Source of the DNA: Armatimonadota bacterium
GTDB lineage: Bacteria; Armatimonadota; Chthonomonadetes; Chthonomonadales; CAJBBX01
Assembly (NCBI GenBank): GCA_026392115.1
Contig: JAPLCQ010000038.1
Coordinates: 20,853 to 84,852, forward strand
Direction of reading: 5' to 3'
Length of the DNA stretch: 64,000 nt
Positions within the stretch are counted from its first letter, which is position 1; every line of letters begins with the position of its first letter. The notes under the pieces were generated by a model. The model made no database searches, was not told the origin of the DNA, and saw only the letters and a list, made by a program, of their open reading frames with translations. Made by a program: the position numbers and the translations under genes. Positions 7,976-16,911 of the stretch are shown piece by piece.

Positions 7976-8830
7976 TCAGACCTCCCAGCCCGAGCGCGCC
8001 TTGTTCTGGCGGCCGGCAGAAGCGCGTGCATCCACCAGGTTGAAGATGTAGACTACCGCCGCCATGACCGCGAGGGGCCAGAACGCCGGCCCAGGGCCCA
8101 GGCCGCTCGTCCAGCCGATGCCCGTCCAGCCGAGAAGGTAGACCATGACAAGGGCGAGCAGCAGGAACAGAAGGCCTTTGCTGGTGTCGCCCAGGTACAA
8201 CTGACCGATGCCGGGCATCAGCGCTGATAGCAGCACGGCCACGTGCGCGCCCCTGGGCCCGGCCTCGTTGTAGAGCCCCGGCGGGATCGGGACCTGCTGG
8301 ACCGAGAGCGCCGCGTACTTTCGTTCGGCTCCGGCCCGCCCGGGACCCGCTTTGACCGAGCGCTCGTAGGCCGCCAGGGCGTCATCCACACGCCCCGTGG
8401 CTTGGAGCAGATCGCCGTACATCTCCAGCGCGGCGGCGTCTCCAGGAACCAACTGCAGCGCCGCGCGGACCTCTCCCTCGGCGCCTCGCACATCGCCGCG
8501 GCGTCGAAGGATGTTCGCGTTGAGCAGAAGGCGGTCCGCCTGCTGCTTCTCGTCGTCCGTCGATTCGCGCCACTCGGGGAACTGCACCGTCGGATGCGCG
8601 ACGAACGGCTTCTCCGGCGCCGGCTCAGCGACCGGGCGCGGTGCCTTGGCGACCGGTTTGGCCCCTAGTGCGAGCAGGCGGGCGATCTCGTCAGGCTGGA
8701 CGCCGCGCTTGGCCAGCGCCTCAGCCAGGATGCGGTCATCACCGACGAGCCCCGATGGAGCGCCGCCCCCGGGCTTGGCCTCCGGGTTCGCCGCGGTCGA
8801 AGGATCAGCCGGCCCGGTCGGGTCTGTCAT
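7976..8830 (-). CDS. TPR and transmembrane-domain protein
   Basis: A 284-aa protein of unknown role. The first 75 residues are Pro/Ala-rich and probably flexible. Residues about 90-170 carry two to three TPR-like helices ('AEGEVRAALQLVPGD', 'DDALAAYERSVKAGPG'). The C-terminal 80 residues hold a TM2-like hairpin: 'LSALMPGIGQLYLGD' then two or three hydrophobic helices. The TPR part is probably cytoplasmic and the tail membrane-embedded. It lies 2 nt downstream of rsfS and is probably cotranscribed with it. Confidence 0.75.
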   Translation of the reverse strand: MTDPTGPADPSTAANPEAKPGGGAPSGLVGDDRILAEALAKRGVQPDEIARLLALGAKPVAKAPRPVAEPAPEKPFVAHPTVQFPEWRESTDDEKQQADRLLLNANILRRRGDVRGAEGEVRAALQLVPGDAAALEMYGDLLQATGRVDDALAAYERSVKAGPGRAGAERKYAALSVQQVPIPPGLYNEAGPRGAHVAVLLSALMPGIGQLYLGDTSKGLLFLLLALVMVYLLGWTGIGWTSGLGPGPAFWPLAVMAAVVYIFNLVDARASAGRQNKARSGWEV

Positions 8831-8832
8831 GG

Positions 8833-9204
8833 CTACTCCTCGGCGCCCGCCTCCGAGACGACCTCGGCCGCGTCGAGCATGGGCGCGCCCTGCCAGTAGC
8901 TCTCAAGCTGGTAGTACTCGCGTTGCTCGGGGTCCATCACATGCACCACCACGTCGCCGTAGTCCATGAGGACCCAGTGCGCGCCCTCGTACCCCTCAAC
9001 GCGGATGCCGCCCATGCCGGCCTTCTTCATGGATTCCACCACGGCGTCGGAAAGCGTCCTGATGTGCGTGGTCGAGGTGCCGCAGCAGACGACGAAGTAG
9101 TCGGTGACCAGTGTGCGGCCCCGCAAATCCAGTATGGTTAGGTCTCGCGCCTGCTTGGCGTCGGCGGCAGTTACCGCGAGGTTGAGCTTCTCCTCGGCTG
9201 TCAT
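8833..9204 (-). CDS. rsfS: ribosomal silencing factor RsfS (Iojap)
   Basis: A 123-aa protein matching RsfS/Iojap, which binds ribosomal protein uL14 and blocks 30S-50S joining during starvation. Characteristic segments: 'ARDLTILDLRG', 'VTDYFVVCCGTSTTHIRTLSD', 'EGYEGAHWVLMDYGDVVVHV' and 'REYYQLESYW'. Length is normal. In many bacteria rsfS follows nadD; here it is flanked by membrane proteins instead. Starts with ATG at 9204. Confidence 0.95.
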   Translation of the reverse strand: MTAEEKLNLAVTAADAKQARDLTILDLRGRTLVTDYFVVCCGTSTTHIRTLSDAVVESMKKAGMGGIRVEGYEGAHWVLMDYGDVVVHVMDPEQREYYQLESYWQGAPMLDAAEVVSEAGAEE

Positions 9205-9263
9205 TATCGTGACTGTATCCTCCAGAGTCGGCGACGACCTACCCCGCTCACGGCAACAGCCGC

Positions 9264-11348
9264 TCAGAGGAAGTGTGCCTCGACCGGTTCAGTATGCGGT
9301 TGGGTCGCCAGTTTGTCAAGTGCCTCTTCTGGGCGCAGGGCCGTCAGAAGGCCCACGCACACCAGCGTCGCCACGGCGGCGGCCACTACGCCGGAGTCAT
9401 TCAGGAGCAACAGCGCGGCGCCGCCGGCCCAGAACGCCGCAGACGCGGCAGGCGCCGGTATGCCTCCAAGTCGCCGCCACAATAGCACAGGGACGCCCAC
9501 CGGGAGGCAAAGCGACCATGGACTGTGCAACGCCAGGTAGCCGTTCATGGCGAGTTTGCGACCGATGATCGCCGCGTAGTCGGCGTTCGCCACCGCCAGA
9601 CCCAGATGACTGGCTCCGTGCGCCGACCGGGCGTCTGCCCAGGCAAGCGCCGCCAGTACCGCCGCAAGCGCTACCAGCGCCGACATCAGCGCAAGCAAGC
9701 GGGTCCGAAGCGGCCGGGCTCCGGTGAGACCCGCCACACCCGCCACAGCCAGGGCCACTCCCCCGCCGGCGTCGGCGCCCAGTCCCGGTGCGGCGGAGAC
9801 GACGGCAAGCCCGAGGGCCACGGAACCGGCAACGCGTGACGGCAGCAGGAGGAAGCCCGCCACCACGCCGGCCAGGATCGCGCCCGACATCTCGTTGCCG
9901 ATGCCGTAGAAGCGGGCGCCCTCCAGCACAGCGTAACCGAACAGGGATCTCTGCATCAGTCGTCCGCCCAGCACGAGATCGCATGCCACCAGCAGCGCCA
10001 GGGCTAGCGGAAGCCTCGCTACGAAACGACAGCCGGTGGCGCCGAGAGCCAGCCGAACCGGTAGCGCCGCAGACACGACGCCAACCAGAGCTGCGAGCGC
10101 CAGTGCGGGCACGCCCGCCGGTGCACTTCCCGCAAGGCAGAGCAGCGCGGGCATCTGGACCAGCCAGGCGCCCAAGCCTCGCACCCATGCAGCCGCCTGT
10201 GGCACGCGCGGCCGCCAAAGCGTCAGACCCAAAGTCGCCAGCAGCACGATGAGTTGGGCCACCGGCCAACCGCCGGTAACGCGTATCCGGGCGGCGTGCG
10301 CGACCACCTCGTCGTCGATGGCGAGCCAAGCGGCAGCGTCCGGGCGAGTTGCGGCATCCACGGACCAAGGCCGTCCCACAAGGCCGCGCGGAGCTGCAAC
10401 GCCGAGCGTGGCAAGCAGGGCCGGCGCTAGATCGGTGTTCAGTACGATGCCGGTACGGCGCGTGGACGGGCCTCGCAGGACGCCGGGCTTCGAACCGAAC
10501 AAGAGAACCGGTCCCAACCGTTGCCTCGCACCGCCGATGGGCGGCGCCGGGAGTCCTATGACCCAGACCTGCATCCGAGCAGGATCCGATCGCATGGCGC
10601 GCGCACGCTCGATGAGGCGCCTCAGCCTGCCGAGGGCGGCGGCCGTATGGGCGTCGGCGGCCTCGGGCGTGCAGACGTCGGCTGACTCCATTGCGCGGGC
10701 CAGGTCACCAAACTGCCAGACGGCCACCCATCGCCGCGACCGCGGAACGCTGTAGGATGCGGCGGCAGACCAGATTCCGCAGGGCGTCGCCGGTTCGCCG
10801 GCCGCGGGCTCGGGACTCACCGAACCGGACCCGATCATGCCGTCCCCGTTGCGGGTCCAGAGCACCGAGGCCGCCCCTCGCGTTGCCTCTGCACCGGCCG
10901 GTTCACCCCACGTCCCCGCCGCGACCCGCGATTGCGCCAGGCATGAACCCAGCATTCCGAGATCGACGCCGTGGTCCGCTCGCGTCCTGTTCAGCCGGAC
11001 CCAGTCCGCGATCGGCGCCGACAGCTGGCCGACTTCCGGCGCCACCGCTCGGGAGCCCGCACCCAGCGAGGCATAGAGGGACGCCTCGGCATCCTGCGCG
11101 CCGGGCACGCGCGCCGCCCGGTGGAGCATCCAGCCTGCGGCGGCATCGGACGCCGCATCGCGAAGCCATGCCATGTCCCGCCGTCGAATCTCGGCTCCGC
11201 TCAGACCCGGCGCCAGCACGAGCAGAACCCGGTCGACCGTCGGATCGTCGGCAATCGACCTTGCGCCGGCCAACCCAAGGCAGCCGACGGCGGCCACCAG
11301 AAGCAGCCGACGGCGCGTGGCGGAGATCAGTTGCTTCGTGGACACCAC
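9264..11348 (-). CDS. large membrane protein with alkaline-phosphatase-like N-terminal region
   Basis: A 694-aa protein not recognised as a named family. An N-terminal signal or anchor segment (about 12-28) is followed by a roughly 320-residue extracytoplasmic region. That region has features of the alkaline-phosphatase/sulfatase superfamily: 'VDRVLLVLAPGLSGAEI' at its start and 'GIVLNTDLAPALLATLGV' near its end, where related proteins have 'DlaPTIL'. The usual metal-binding Asp/His set is not obvious, so activity is doubtful. The C-terminal half has about ten hydrophobic helices with a conserved-looking 'RFYGIGNEMSGAILAG' loop. GTG start at 11348 overlaps the upstream UroD-like gene by 22 nt, so the two are probably coupled. 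An envelope role is likely by topology, but unproven. Confidence 0.7.
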   Translation of the reverse strand: MVSTKQLISATRRRLLLVAAVGCLGLAGARSIADDPTVDRVLLVLAPGLSGAEIRRRDMAWLRDAASDAAAGWMLHRAARVPGAQDAEASLYASLGAGSRAVAPEVGQLSAPIADWVRLNRTRADHGVDLGMLGSCLAQSRVAAGTWGEPAGAEATRGAASVLWTRNGDGMIGSGSVSPEPAAGEPATPCGIWSAAASYSVPRSRRWVAVWQFGDLARAMESADVCTPEAADAHTAAALGRLRRLIERARAMRSDPARMQVWVIGLPAPPIGGARQRLGPVLLFGSKPGVLRGPSTRRTGIVLNTDLAPALLATLGVAAPRGLVGRPWSVDAATRPDAAAWLAIDDEVVAHAARIRVTGGWPVAQLIVLLATLGLTLWRPRVPQAAAWVRGLGAWLVQMPALLCLAGSAPAGVPALALAALVGVVSAALPVRLALGATGCRFVARLPLALALLVACDLVLGGRLMQRSLFGYAVLEGARFYGIGNEMSGAILAGVVAGFLLLPSRVAGSVALGLAVVSAAPGLGADAGGGVALAVAGVAGLTGARPLRTRLLALMSALVALAAVLAALAWADARSAHGASHLGLAVANADYAAIIGRKLAMNGYLALHSPWSLCLPVGVPVLLWRRLGGIPAPAASAAFWAGGAALLLLNDSGVVAAAVATLVCVGLLTALRPEEALDKLATQPHTEPVEAHFL

Positions 11349-12370
11349 TCACGAATCTGCGCGAAGGTGCGGCGCGCGTCGTCGGCCGGCTGGGCGGGCA
11401 TGTTGAAGAGCCAGCGCGTGTTGGGTAGGGAGAGGCCCAGGAGGCCCCTCACCGTCTCCAAGTCGCTCCAAGCGACCATGATGACCGCCTTGCCGCTGAA
11501 GTCCCGTACGGTCGGGAGCGGGCCGCGGACGAAGACGCGGTTCACGGCGCGCAGGTTGGGCACGCGGAGGAATGCCGGATGCTGATAGTCCGCATCCGCG
11601 CAGCAGTGGATGAATAGACCGCCGAACGCGTCGGACAGCTCCACCAGCGAGGGCATGCAGAAGCGGTCGAACATGGCAGGTGACATGCATCCGGCTTCGT
11701 CTTCCGACAGCGAGAAGCCCAGTTCGGGAGGCGTCCAATAGTACGGGCAATGTGAGTGGATCGCCTGTGGGAACTCGCGACCGTACTCGGAGACGAACGA
11801 CCCGACCAGTGTCGTGCACTTGGCCACCAGCCGCGCCACTGCGTCGGGTGTGTCATAGATGGCCCGGTACATGTCCTCCTTGTTCCAGACCAGGGCCGCG
11901 ATGTCGAAGGGGCTCTGGTAGTCCGGTCCCGTGATCGGCACATCCGGCCCCAAGCGATCTTGGACAAGGCCCGCGAGTTCCAAGATTCGTCCCAAGGCGC
12001 CTGATGTCGGAGATGGATTCGGCAGGCGATCCGCCTCCTGGGCGGTGGTCACGAGCGGCCTTGCAGCTGCGTTCGAGCCCTCGAAGTCGTGGACCGAGCA
12101 CCCGAACGCCGACGCGAAGACGGCGGTATGGGTGAGGAGCCGGGCGTAGGGCACGGCGTCGTCACCCAGCATCTCGGACCACTGCGCCCTCGCTTCGTAG
12201 TCGCGCAGAACGCCGTCGAGGAAGGCGCGCACCGGTAGCGGCGAAGTCGAGTAGTCTCCGGGAGCCGAAGGCGCCGTCGCAGGCGGGTCCATGATCACGC
12301 CGTGTCCGCGCAAGGGTCCCGCGAACAGGTCGGCAAGGAACCGCTTGTTGGCGTCGACGCGTTGTGGCAT
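11327..12370 (-). CDS. uroporphyrinogen decarboxylase (URO-D/MtaA) superfamily protein
   Basis: A 347-aa cytoplasmic protein of the URO-D superfamily, which includes heme-pathway decarboxylases and cobalamin-dependent methyltransferases. It has the barrel rhythm of the family and 'GLFIHCCADADYQ', where MtaA-type enzymes place zinc-binding His/Cys. It lacks the N-terminal Arg-rich substrate motif of true HemE, so a methyltransferase-like or uncharacterised role is more likely. It precedes and overlaps the 694-aa membrane protein gene. Substrate unknown. Confidence 0.72.
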   Translation of the reverse strand: MPQRVDANKRFLADLFAGPLRGHGVIMDPPATAPSAPGDYSTSPLPVRAFLDGVLRDYEARAQWSEMLGDDAVPYARLLTHTAVFASAFGCSVHDFEGSNAAARPLVTTAQEADRLPNPSPTSGALGRILELAGLVQDRLGPDVPITGPDYQSPFDIAALVWNKEDMYRAIYDTPDAVARLVAKCTTLVGSFVSEYGREFPQAIHSHCPYYWTPPELGFSLSEDEAGCMSPAMFDRFCMPSLVELSDAFGGLFIHCCADADYQHPAFLRVPNLRAVNRVFVRGPLPTVRDFSGKAVIMVAWSDLETVRGLLGLSLPNTRWLFNMPAQPADDARRTFAQIREWCPRSN

Positions 12371-12379
12371 CAGGCCTCC

Positions 12380-13096
12380 CTAGGGCCTCGGCGCTCCGGC
12401 GCTCGGGCCCGGTCCAGGGCCCGTCATCATGCCCTCCTGGGCGCCCTTGGGCGGCACGAAGGTGAAGACCGAGTCGGCGATGGGCGCGTTCAGCTTCTCC
12501 GACGTAACGGTCATCGTCATGTTGAACGCGACGGCCTTGCCCTGCGGGCCTTTCTGCGTGCCCGAGCCCTTGATGAGGCAGAGGCGAGACGTGGACTTGT
12601 CCACGTAGGCCAGAAGGCGCCCGGCGCCCGGACCCGACTGTGGCTTCCCAGGGGTGATTTCCACAACCGTGCAGGCGCGTCCCGACAGCGTCTCCGTCCG
12701 CAGGATGCGCATGTTGGCGGCCTTATCGGCCTTGGCCAGGTCGACCATCTGAATCGCCATCTTGCCGTGTACCGAGGGACCTCGCTGGAAGCGGTTCGCC
12801 ATAGCCGAGTAGAGCACGAGCGACTTGCCGTCATCATATGCGGTCATGTTGATGGGGCTCGTGCGCGACCAGCCCTTGCGGCCCGGCAGCGCCTTGACCT
12901 CGACGGTCATCTTCATACCGGGCGTTCCGGCAGCGCCGATCTGCATCTCGTAGACCGCCTGGTAGGTCTTCGCCGTCTGTATGATCTCCGCCGCCTTCTT
13001 GAGCAGCGCGGCGGCGGCAGGATCGGCAACGGCGGGCCTGGGCGAAAGCGCGGCGACGCCAAGGGCGAGCAGGGCCATACGCGATAACGATGTCAC
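12380..13096 (-). CDS. LolA/LppX-like secreted protein, paralog 1
   Basis: A 238-aa exported protein. Signal peptide 'MTSLSRMALLALGVAALS' with a cleavage site near 'AVADP'. The mature part has a LolA/DUF2092-like pattern: 'ALLKKAAEIIQTAKTYQAVYEMQI', a run of amphipathic strands, 'LLAYVDKSTSRLCLIKG' and 'SVFTFVPPKGA'. LolA-fold proteins bind hydrophobic ligands such as lipoprotein acyl chains or lipids; whether this one does is inferred. It ends in a Pro/Gly-rich tail. The neighbouring gene is a close paralog in the same orientation. Confidence 0.75.
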   Translation of the reverse strand: MTSLSRMALLALGVAALSPRPAVADPAAAALLKKAAEIIQTAKTYQAVYEMQIGAAGTPGMKMTVEVKALPGRKGWSRTSPINMTAYDDGKSLVLYSAMANRFQRGPSVHGKMAIQMVDLAKADKAANMRILRTETLSGRACTVVEITPGKPQSGPGAGRLLAYVDKSTSRLCLIKGSGTQKGPQGKAVAFNMTMTVTSEKLNAPIADSVFTFVPPKGAQEGMMTGPGPGPSAGAPRP

Positions 13097-13190
13097 AGAC
13101 AGTGCCTCTTTCCGGGCGCTAAGCGCCCACGGGCGGTACGTACCTGCGGGTGATGCCTAAGCACGGCAGTGCGGCGGGCGCCGGGCCGTC

Positions 13191-13901
13191 CTACGGCTTG
13201 CCGGGCTGCGGCGCCCCGGCGCCGGTCATCGGCGCGGCTTCCCTGGCGCCCTTGGGCGGCACGAAGGTGAAGAGCGACGCGGGTAGCGGGACGTTGAACT
13301 TCTCCGACTTCACCTTCATCAGCATGGAGAAAGGCATGGATTTCCCGTTCGGGCCTGCCTGCCACCCGCTACCCTTCACCTGCACGGTACGCGACGTGGA
13401 CTTGTCGATATAGACCAGCAGCTTGTTCATCTGAGGTCCCTTGATGGCCTTCTTCGGCGTCAGCTCGATCACCGTGCACTTCCTGCCGGCTAGCGCCTCG
13501 GAGCCGACGATGCGCGAGTTGGAGGTGGCATCCGCCTTTCCAACGTCCGCCAACTGCATGGCGGCCTTGCCCTTCATGGAGGGGCCTTTGCGGTACTCGT
13601 TCGCCATCGGGGAGTAGGCGACCATGGTCTTGCCGTCATCCACGGTGAGGATGTTCATGGGGCTCATCTTGGACCAGCCCTTTTCGCCGGGTATCGCCTT
13701 CATATCCACGGTCATGGTCGTGCCGGGCGCGCCCACGACGCCCATCTGGACCTCATAGACGGCCTGGTACGTCTTGGCTGTCCGGACGGCGTCTGACGCC
13801 TTCTTGAGTAGGGCGGCAGCGGCGCCGTCGGCTCGCGCCGGGGCGCACCATCCGAACGCGAGCAATACCGCCAGAGCGCCTCTGCAGCATAGTGTTCTCA
13901 T
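13191..13901 (-). CDS. LolA/LppX-like secreted protein, paralog 2
   Basis: A 236-aa paralog of the adjacent gene with the same layout: signal peptide ('CRGALAVLLAFGWCAPARADG'), 'AALLKKASDAVRTAKTYQAVYE', 'KLLVYIDKSTSRTVQVKGSG', then 'SLFTFVPPKGA' and a short Pro/Gly tail. ATG at 13901 is preferred over the ORF-track start because it places a signal peptide at the N terminus and is preceded by AGGATGAG. Roughly half of the residues match paralog 1 by eye, indicating a tandem duplication. Ligand unknown. Confidence 0.77.
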   Translation of the reverse strand: MRTLCCRGALAVLLAFGWCAPARADGAAAALLKKASDAVRTAKTYQAVYEVQMGVVGAPGTTMTVDMKAIPGEKGWSKMSPMNILTVDDGKTMVAYSPMANEYRKGPSMKGKAAMQLADVGKADATSNSRIVGSEALAGRKCTVIELTPKKAIKGPQMNKLLVYIDKSTSRTVQVKGSGWQAGPNGKSMPFSMLMKVKSEKFNVPLPASLFTFVPPKGAREAAPMTGAGAPQPGKP

Positions 13902-13947
13902 GATCTCATCCTCGCTGAGCACACCTGCGGCGCGCTCGAAACCCGGG

Positions 13948-14304
13948 CTAGTCGGCAGGCCGCGCCAGCAGGCCGCCGATGGATGGCGCCTCAACGCGGG
14001 CGGTCAGCAGTTCGATGTCGGTGACGCGGACGAACCGCGACAGCGGCCATTCGCGGAGGCGGCCGTAGACCAACTCGAACTGGTCGGCCTCCATCTCCTG
14101 GAGGCCGGTCAGTTCGGTTTCGCTCACCAGAAGCAGCCGCCCGAACTCCTGCAAGTGAATGCTTCGGGCATCAGTCATGCCACGTGAAAACGTGATCTCG
14201 ATATTGTCGCTCAGGCTGATGCGTACCGGGCCGTCGTCGAGGCCGTCGAACCAGGCGCTGAGGCTGTCGTCCCGTTCCGAATAGCTGATGGCGAAACTTG
14301 CCAC
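13948..14304 (-). CDS. hypothetical protein, DUF2283-like N-terminal pattern
   Basis: A 118-aa soluble protein that I do not firmly recognise. The opening 'FAISYSERDDSLSAWFDG' followed by 'ISLSDNIEITFSRGMTDARSIHL' is loosely like small DUF2283-type beta proteins. No signal peptide, membrane segment or catalytic motif. It lies between darA and the LolA-like pair, 36 nt after darA. Confidence 0.6.
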   Translation of the reverse strand: MASFAISYSERDDSLSAWFDGLDDGPVRISLSDNIEITFSRGMTDARSIHLQEFGRLLLVSETELTGLQEMEADQFELVYGRLREWPLSRFVRVTDIELLTARVEAPSIGGLLARPAD

Positions 14305-14340
14305 AGGCCCGCTCCCTGGTCGTTACGACGACGCAACCCG

Positions 14341-14670
14341 CTAGAACCGCTCGAACCGCTCTACGTCCACCACAAAGACCACGGCGCCGCCCACCAGCAC
14401 CTTCACGGGCGACGGCATGAACGTGCCCACGGGCGCGGCGTCCGGCGGCAGCACGTTGACGAACTGCTCGCGCGTCTTGCAGCTGTCGCCGACGACCCCC
14501 AGGACCTTCTCCACTTCGGCATCGTCCACGCCGATGAGCAGCGTGACGTTGCCCTCGCGGAGGAAGCCGCCGGTGCTGCCGATCTTGGTGAACTTGTAGC
14601 CGTGCCGAAGCAGGGCCTCGGTGATGCGGCTCTTGTCCCGGTCATGCACCACGGTGATGACTAGCTTCAT
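14341..14670 (-). CDS. darA: c-di-AMP receptor, PII-like (DarA/PstA)
   Basis: A 109-aa PII-like protein of the cyclic-di-AMP receptor family. Recognisable features: 'MKLVITVVHDRDKSRITEALL' at the start, the ligand-site segment 'KFTKIGSTGGFLREGNVTLLIG' and the C-terminal 'GGAVVFVVDVERFERF'. In Firmicutes the homolog sits beside tmk, and tmk is directly upstream here. Together with the YbbR gene at the window start it supports c-di-AMP signalling in this organism. The downstream target of DarA is unknown even in model species. Confidence 0.93.
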   Translation of the reverse strand: MKLVITVVHDRDKSRITEALLRHGYKFTKIGSTGGFLREGNVTLLIGVDDAEVEKVLGVVGDSCKTREQFVNVLPPDAAPVGTFMPSPVKVLVGGAVVFVVDVERFERF

Positions 14671-14686
14671 GGCACTTCCTCCCGTG

Positions 14687-15316
14687 TCAACCAGCAGAGC
14701 GCCCCAGTGGGGGCGCCAGATCGCTCAGGGCCGTTTGGATTCGCTCCTCCACCTCGGCCGGCGAGCCCGATGCGTCGACGACGCGGAACCGCTCCGGGCT
14801 ATGGCGGGCCTCGGCCAGGAAGCCCTCGCGAACCCGGGCGTGGAACTCTGCAGGCTCGGCCTCCATGCGGTTTCGATCCATCTGGCGGTTCAGGCCTGTC
14901 TCGGGCGCCAGGTCCAACAGCAGGGTCCTATCCGGCAATACGCCGCCCACGGCGAAAGCGTTCAAGCTGCGTATGGCGCCCACATCCTGCTGCCTGCCCC
15001 AGCCCTGATAGGCCACGCTGGAATCGATGTGCCGGTCACCCAGAACCACCGCCCCGCGCGCCACGGCAGGCGCCACCACGCGCGCCACGACCTGTGCTCG
15101 GGCGGCCAGGAAGAGCAGCAATTCGGCGCGTGCCTCCAGGTCGGAAGCGGTGTCGAGGAGCAGTGCACGGATGCGCTCGGCCATGGGCTCTCCCCCCGGC
15201 TCCCGTACGCAGACCACATCCACGCCGTCAGTCCGAAGGCGGGCCTCCAACCGGGCGATCTGGCTCGACTTCCCGCTTCCCTCAACACCCTCAAAGGTGA
15301 CGAAGAGGCCCCTCAT
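14687..15316 (-). CDS. tmk: thymidylate kinase
   Basis: A 209-aa dTMP kinase making dTDP for DNA synthesis. P-loop 'FEGVEGSGKSS' (8-18), the DR-x motif replaced by 'REPGGEPMAERIRALLLD', and 'VVLGDRHIDSSVAYQGWGR' where the family has 'DRYxxSSxAYQG'. Note His in place of Tyr in D-R-Y. ATG at 15316 overlaps the stop of the R3H/AAA gene as ATGA, so the two are translationally coupled; darA follows 16 nt downstream. Confidence 0.95.
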   Translation of the reverse strand: MRGLFVTFEGVEGSGKSSQIARLEARLRTDGVDVVCVREPGGEPMAERIRALLLDTASDLEARAELLLFLAARAQVVARVVAPAVARGAVVLGDRHIDSSVAYQGWGRQQDVGAIRSLNAFAVGGVLPDRTLLLDLAPETGLNRQMDRNRMEAEPAEFHARVREGFLAEARHSPERFRVVDASGSPAEVEERIQTALSDLAPPLGRSAG

Positions 15317-16911
15317 ACGGGGAGTATCCGTACTCGCCGCTGCGGCTCGTCTCCCACGCTCTCGGAGACCAGGTTCCGTTCCACTACCAACTGATGCTGC
15401 AGACGGCGGTTGTATCCGTTCTGCGGTCGAAGCTCCACGGCGACGCCGGTCTCGGCGACGCGCCGCGTCCCCTCCTCCGCCTCGCGCAGGGCCTCGTCGG
15501 TGTAGCCGCGGTCCAGCGGGCCCATCTGGAAAATCTCGCGGACGGCTGACACCACCTGGGCGTAGGTGTTGCTCTTCACGATATGCGTCGGCAGGTTGCG
15601 CGACTGGGCGTCCCGCATGCGGGCCGGTTCGCGGCGATAGCTGGCTTTGAGCGCGATAACCACATCGGCCTCGCGGATGTCGCGTGCGATGGTGGCCGAC
15701 ACATGGCTCTCCAGGATCGCGCGATCCAGCCGGTTGCGGTTCACGCCGTAAGGGAAGATGCGCAGCACCGAGTTGTTGCGCTTGCGAGTCACCGCGTCGG
15801 GGTGGCGCGGAGCCGGAGCGTGGGCATCGGGCGCGCTCAGGTTCAGCGGCTCCAAGTCGTCGTCCGCCTCGTCGACGACCGGCCGCACTCCGCCCTGGTC
15901 TGACCCCGACCGCTGCACGACCTCGATCTCGCCCTCTGTATTGCGGACGCGAATCTCCGGGCGCGGCGGCGCTCCGCGGAGGAAGCGGTCCACGGTCTCC
16001 TCCACGTTGTGGTGGATCGCCAGCTTGTTGACGTCCATGATCTCGATGACGACCTCGAATGTGGGCGGGGCCTTGCGCTCAAGCACGGTCTTCTGGGTGC
16101 CGCGCCGCTTGGCCTCCTCGTCAGACAGGGTCACCGCCGCGATGCCGCCCACCAGGTCGCTGAGGGTGGGGTTCATCAGCAGGTTCTCGAGGCTGTTGCC
16201 GTGGGCCGTGGCCACCAGCTGCACTCCGCGCTCGGCGATGGTCCGCGACGCGAAGGCCTCCTGCTCGGTGCCGATCTCGTCGATGACGATGACCTCCGGC
16301 ATGTGGTTCTCCACCGCCTCGATCATCACCGCGTGCTGCATGGCCGGCTCGGGCACCTGCATCCGCCGGGCCCGCCCGATGGCGGGATGCGGGATGTCGC
16401 CGTCTCCGGCGATCTCGTTGGACGTGTCGACCACGACGACGCGGCGGCGGTACTGGTCGCTGAGGACCCGGGCCACCTCGCGCAGCTTGGTTGTCTTGCC
16501 CCGCCCCGGCCGGCCCAGCATGAGGATCGACTTGCCGGACTCCACCACGTCGTGGATGATGTCGATGGTCCCGTAGACGGCGCGGCCCACGCGGCAGGTC
16601 ACGCCGATGATCTTCCCTACCCGGTTGCGGATGGCTGAAATCCGGTGGAGCGTGCGCTCGATGCCGGCGCGGTTGTCCTTGCCGAAGCTGCCCACGCGCT
16701 CCACCACATAGTCTATGTCGCCCTGCGAGGCATGCTCGGAGCCCACGTCCACCACGGATTCGGTGTAGCGGGCCTCAGGGACGCGGCCCAGATCGATGAC
16801 GATCTCAAGCAGGCCCTCTTCGGTCTGGACCGCCGCAAGCGCGTCGCGTAGGGTCGGCGGGAGGACCTCCAGTAGCTGGTCGATGTTGTCGGTAATCTGA
16901 TGCTGCTTCAT
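15313..16911 (-). CDS. AAA ATPase with R3H domain (SpoIIIAA/Ycf45-like)
   Basis: A 532-aa ATPase resembling SpoIIIAA and the plastid/cyanobacterial Ycf45 group. Walker A 'GRPGRGKTT' is at about 133-141 and Walker B 'EVIVIDEIGTEQEA' at about 203-216; 'VATAHGNSLENLLMNP' is a family hallmark. The C-terminal region (from about residue 370) contains 'YGVNRNRLDRAI' and a region fitting an R3H-type single-stranded nucleic-acid-binding domain. ATG at 16911 is chosen because the 92 residues upstream are low-complexity and unrelated. It is translationally coupled to tmk. Role in non-sporulating bacteria unknown; DNA or RNA binding is inferred. Confidence 0.85.
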   Translation of the reverse strand: MKQHQITDNIDQLLEVLPPTLRDALAAVQTEEGLLEIVIDLGRVPEARYTESVVDVGSEHASQGDIDYVVERVGSFGKDNRAGIERTLHRISAIRNRVGKIIGVTCRVGRAVYGTIDIIHDVVESGKSILMLGRPGRGKTTKLREVARVLSDQYRRRVVVVDTSNEIAGDGDIPHPAIGRARRMQVPEPAMQHAVMIEAVENHMPEVIVIDEIGTEQEAFASRTIAERGVQLVATAHGNSLENLLMNPTLSDLVGGIAAVTLSDEEAKRRGTQKTVLERKAPPTFEVVIEIMDVNKLAIHHNVEETVDRFLRGAPPRPEIRVRNTEGEIEVVQRSGSDQGGVRPVVDEADDDLEPLNLSAPDAHAPAPRHPDAVTRKRNNSVLRIFPYGVNRNRLDRAILESHVSATIARDIREADVVIALKASYRREPARMRDAQSRNLPTHIVKSNTYAQVVSAVREIFQMGPLDRGYTDEALREAEEGTRRVAETGVAVELRPQNGYNRRLQHQLVVERNLVSESVGDEPQRRVRILPV

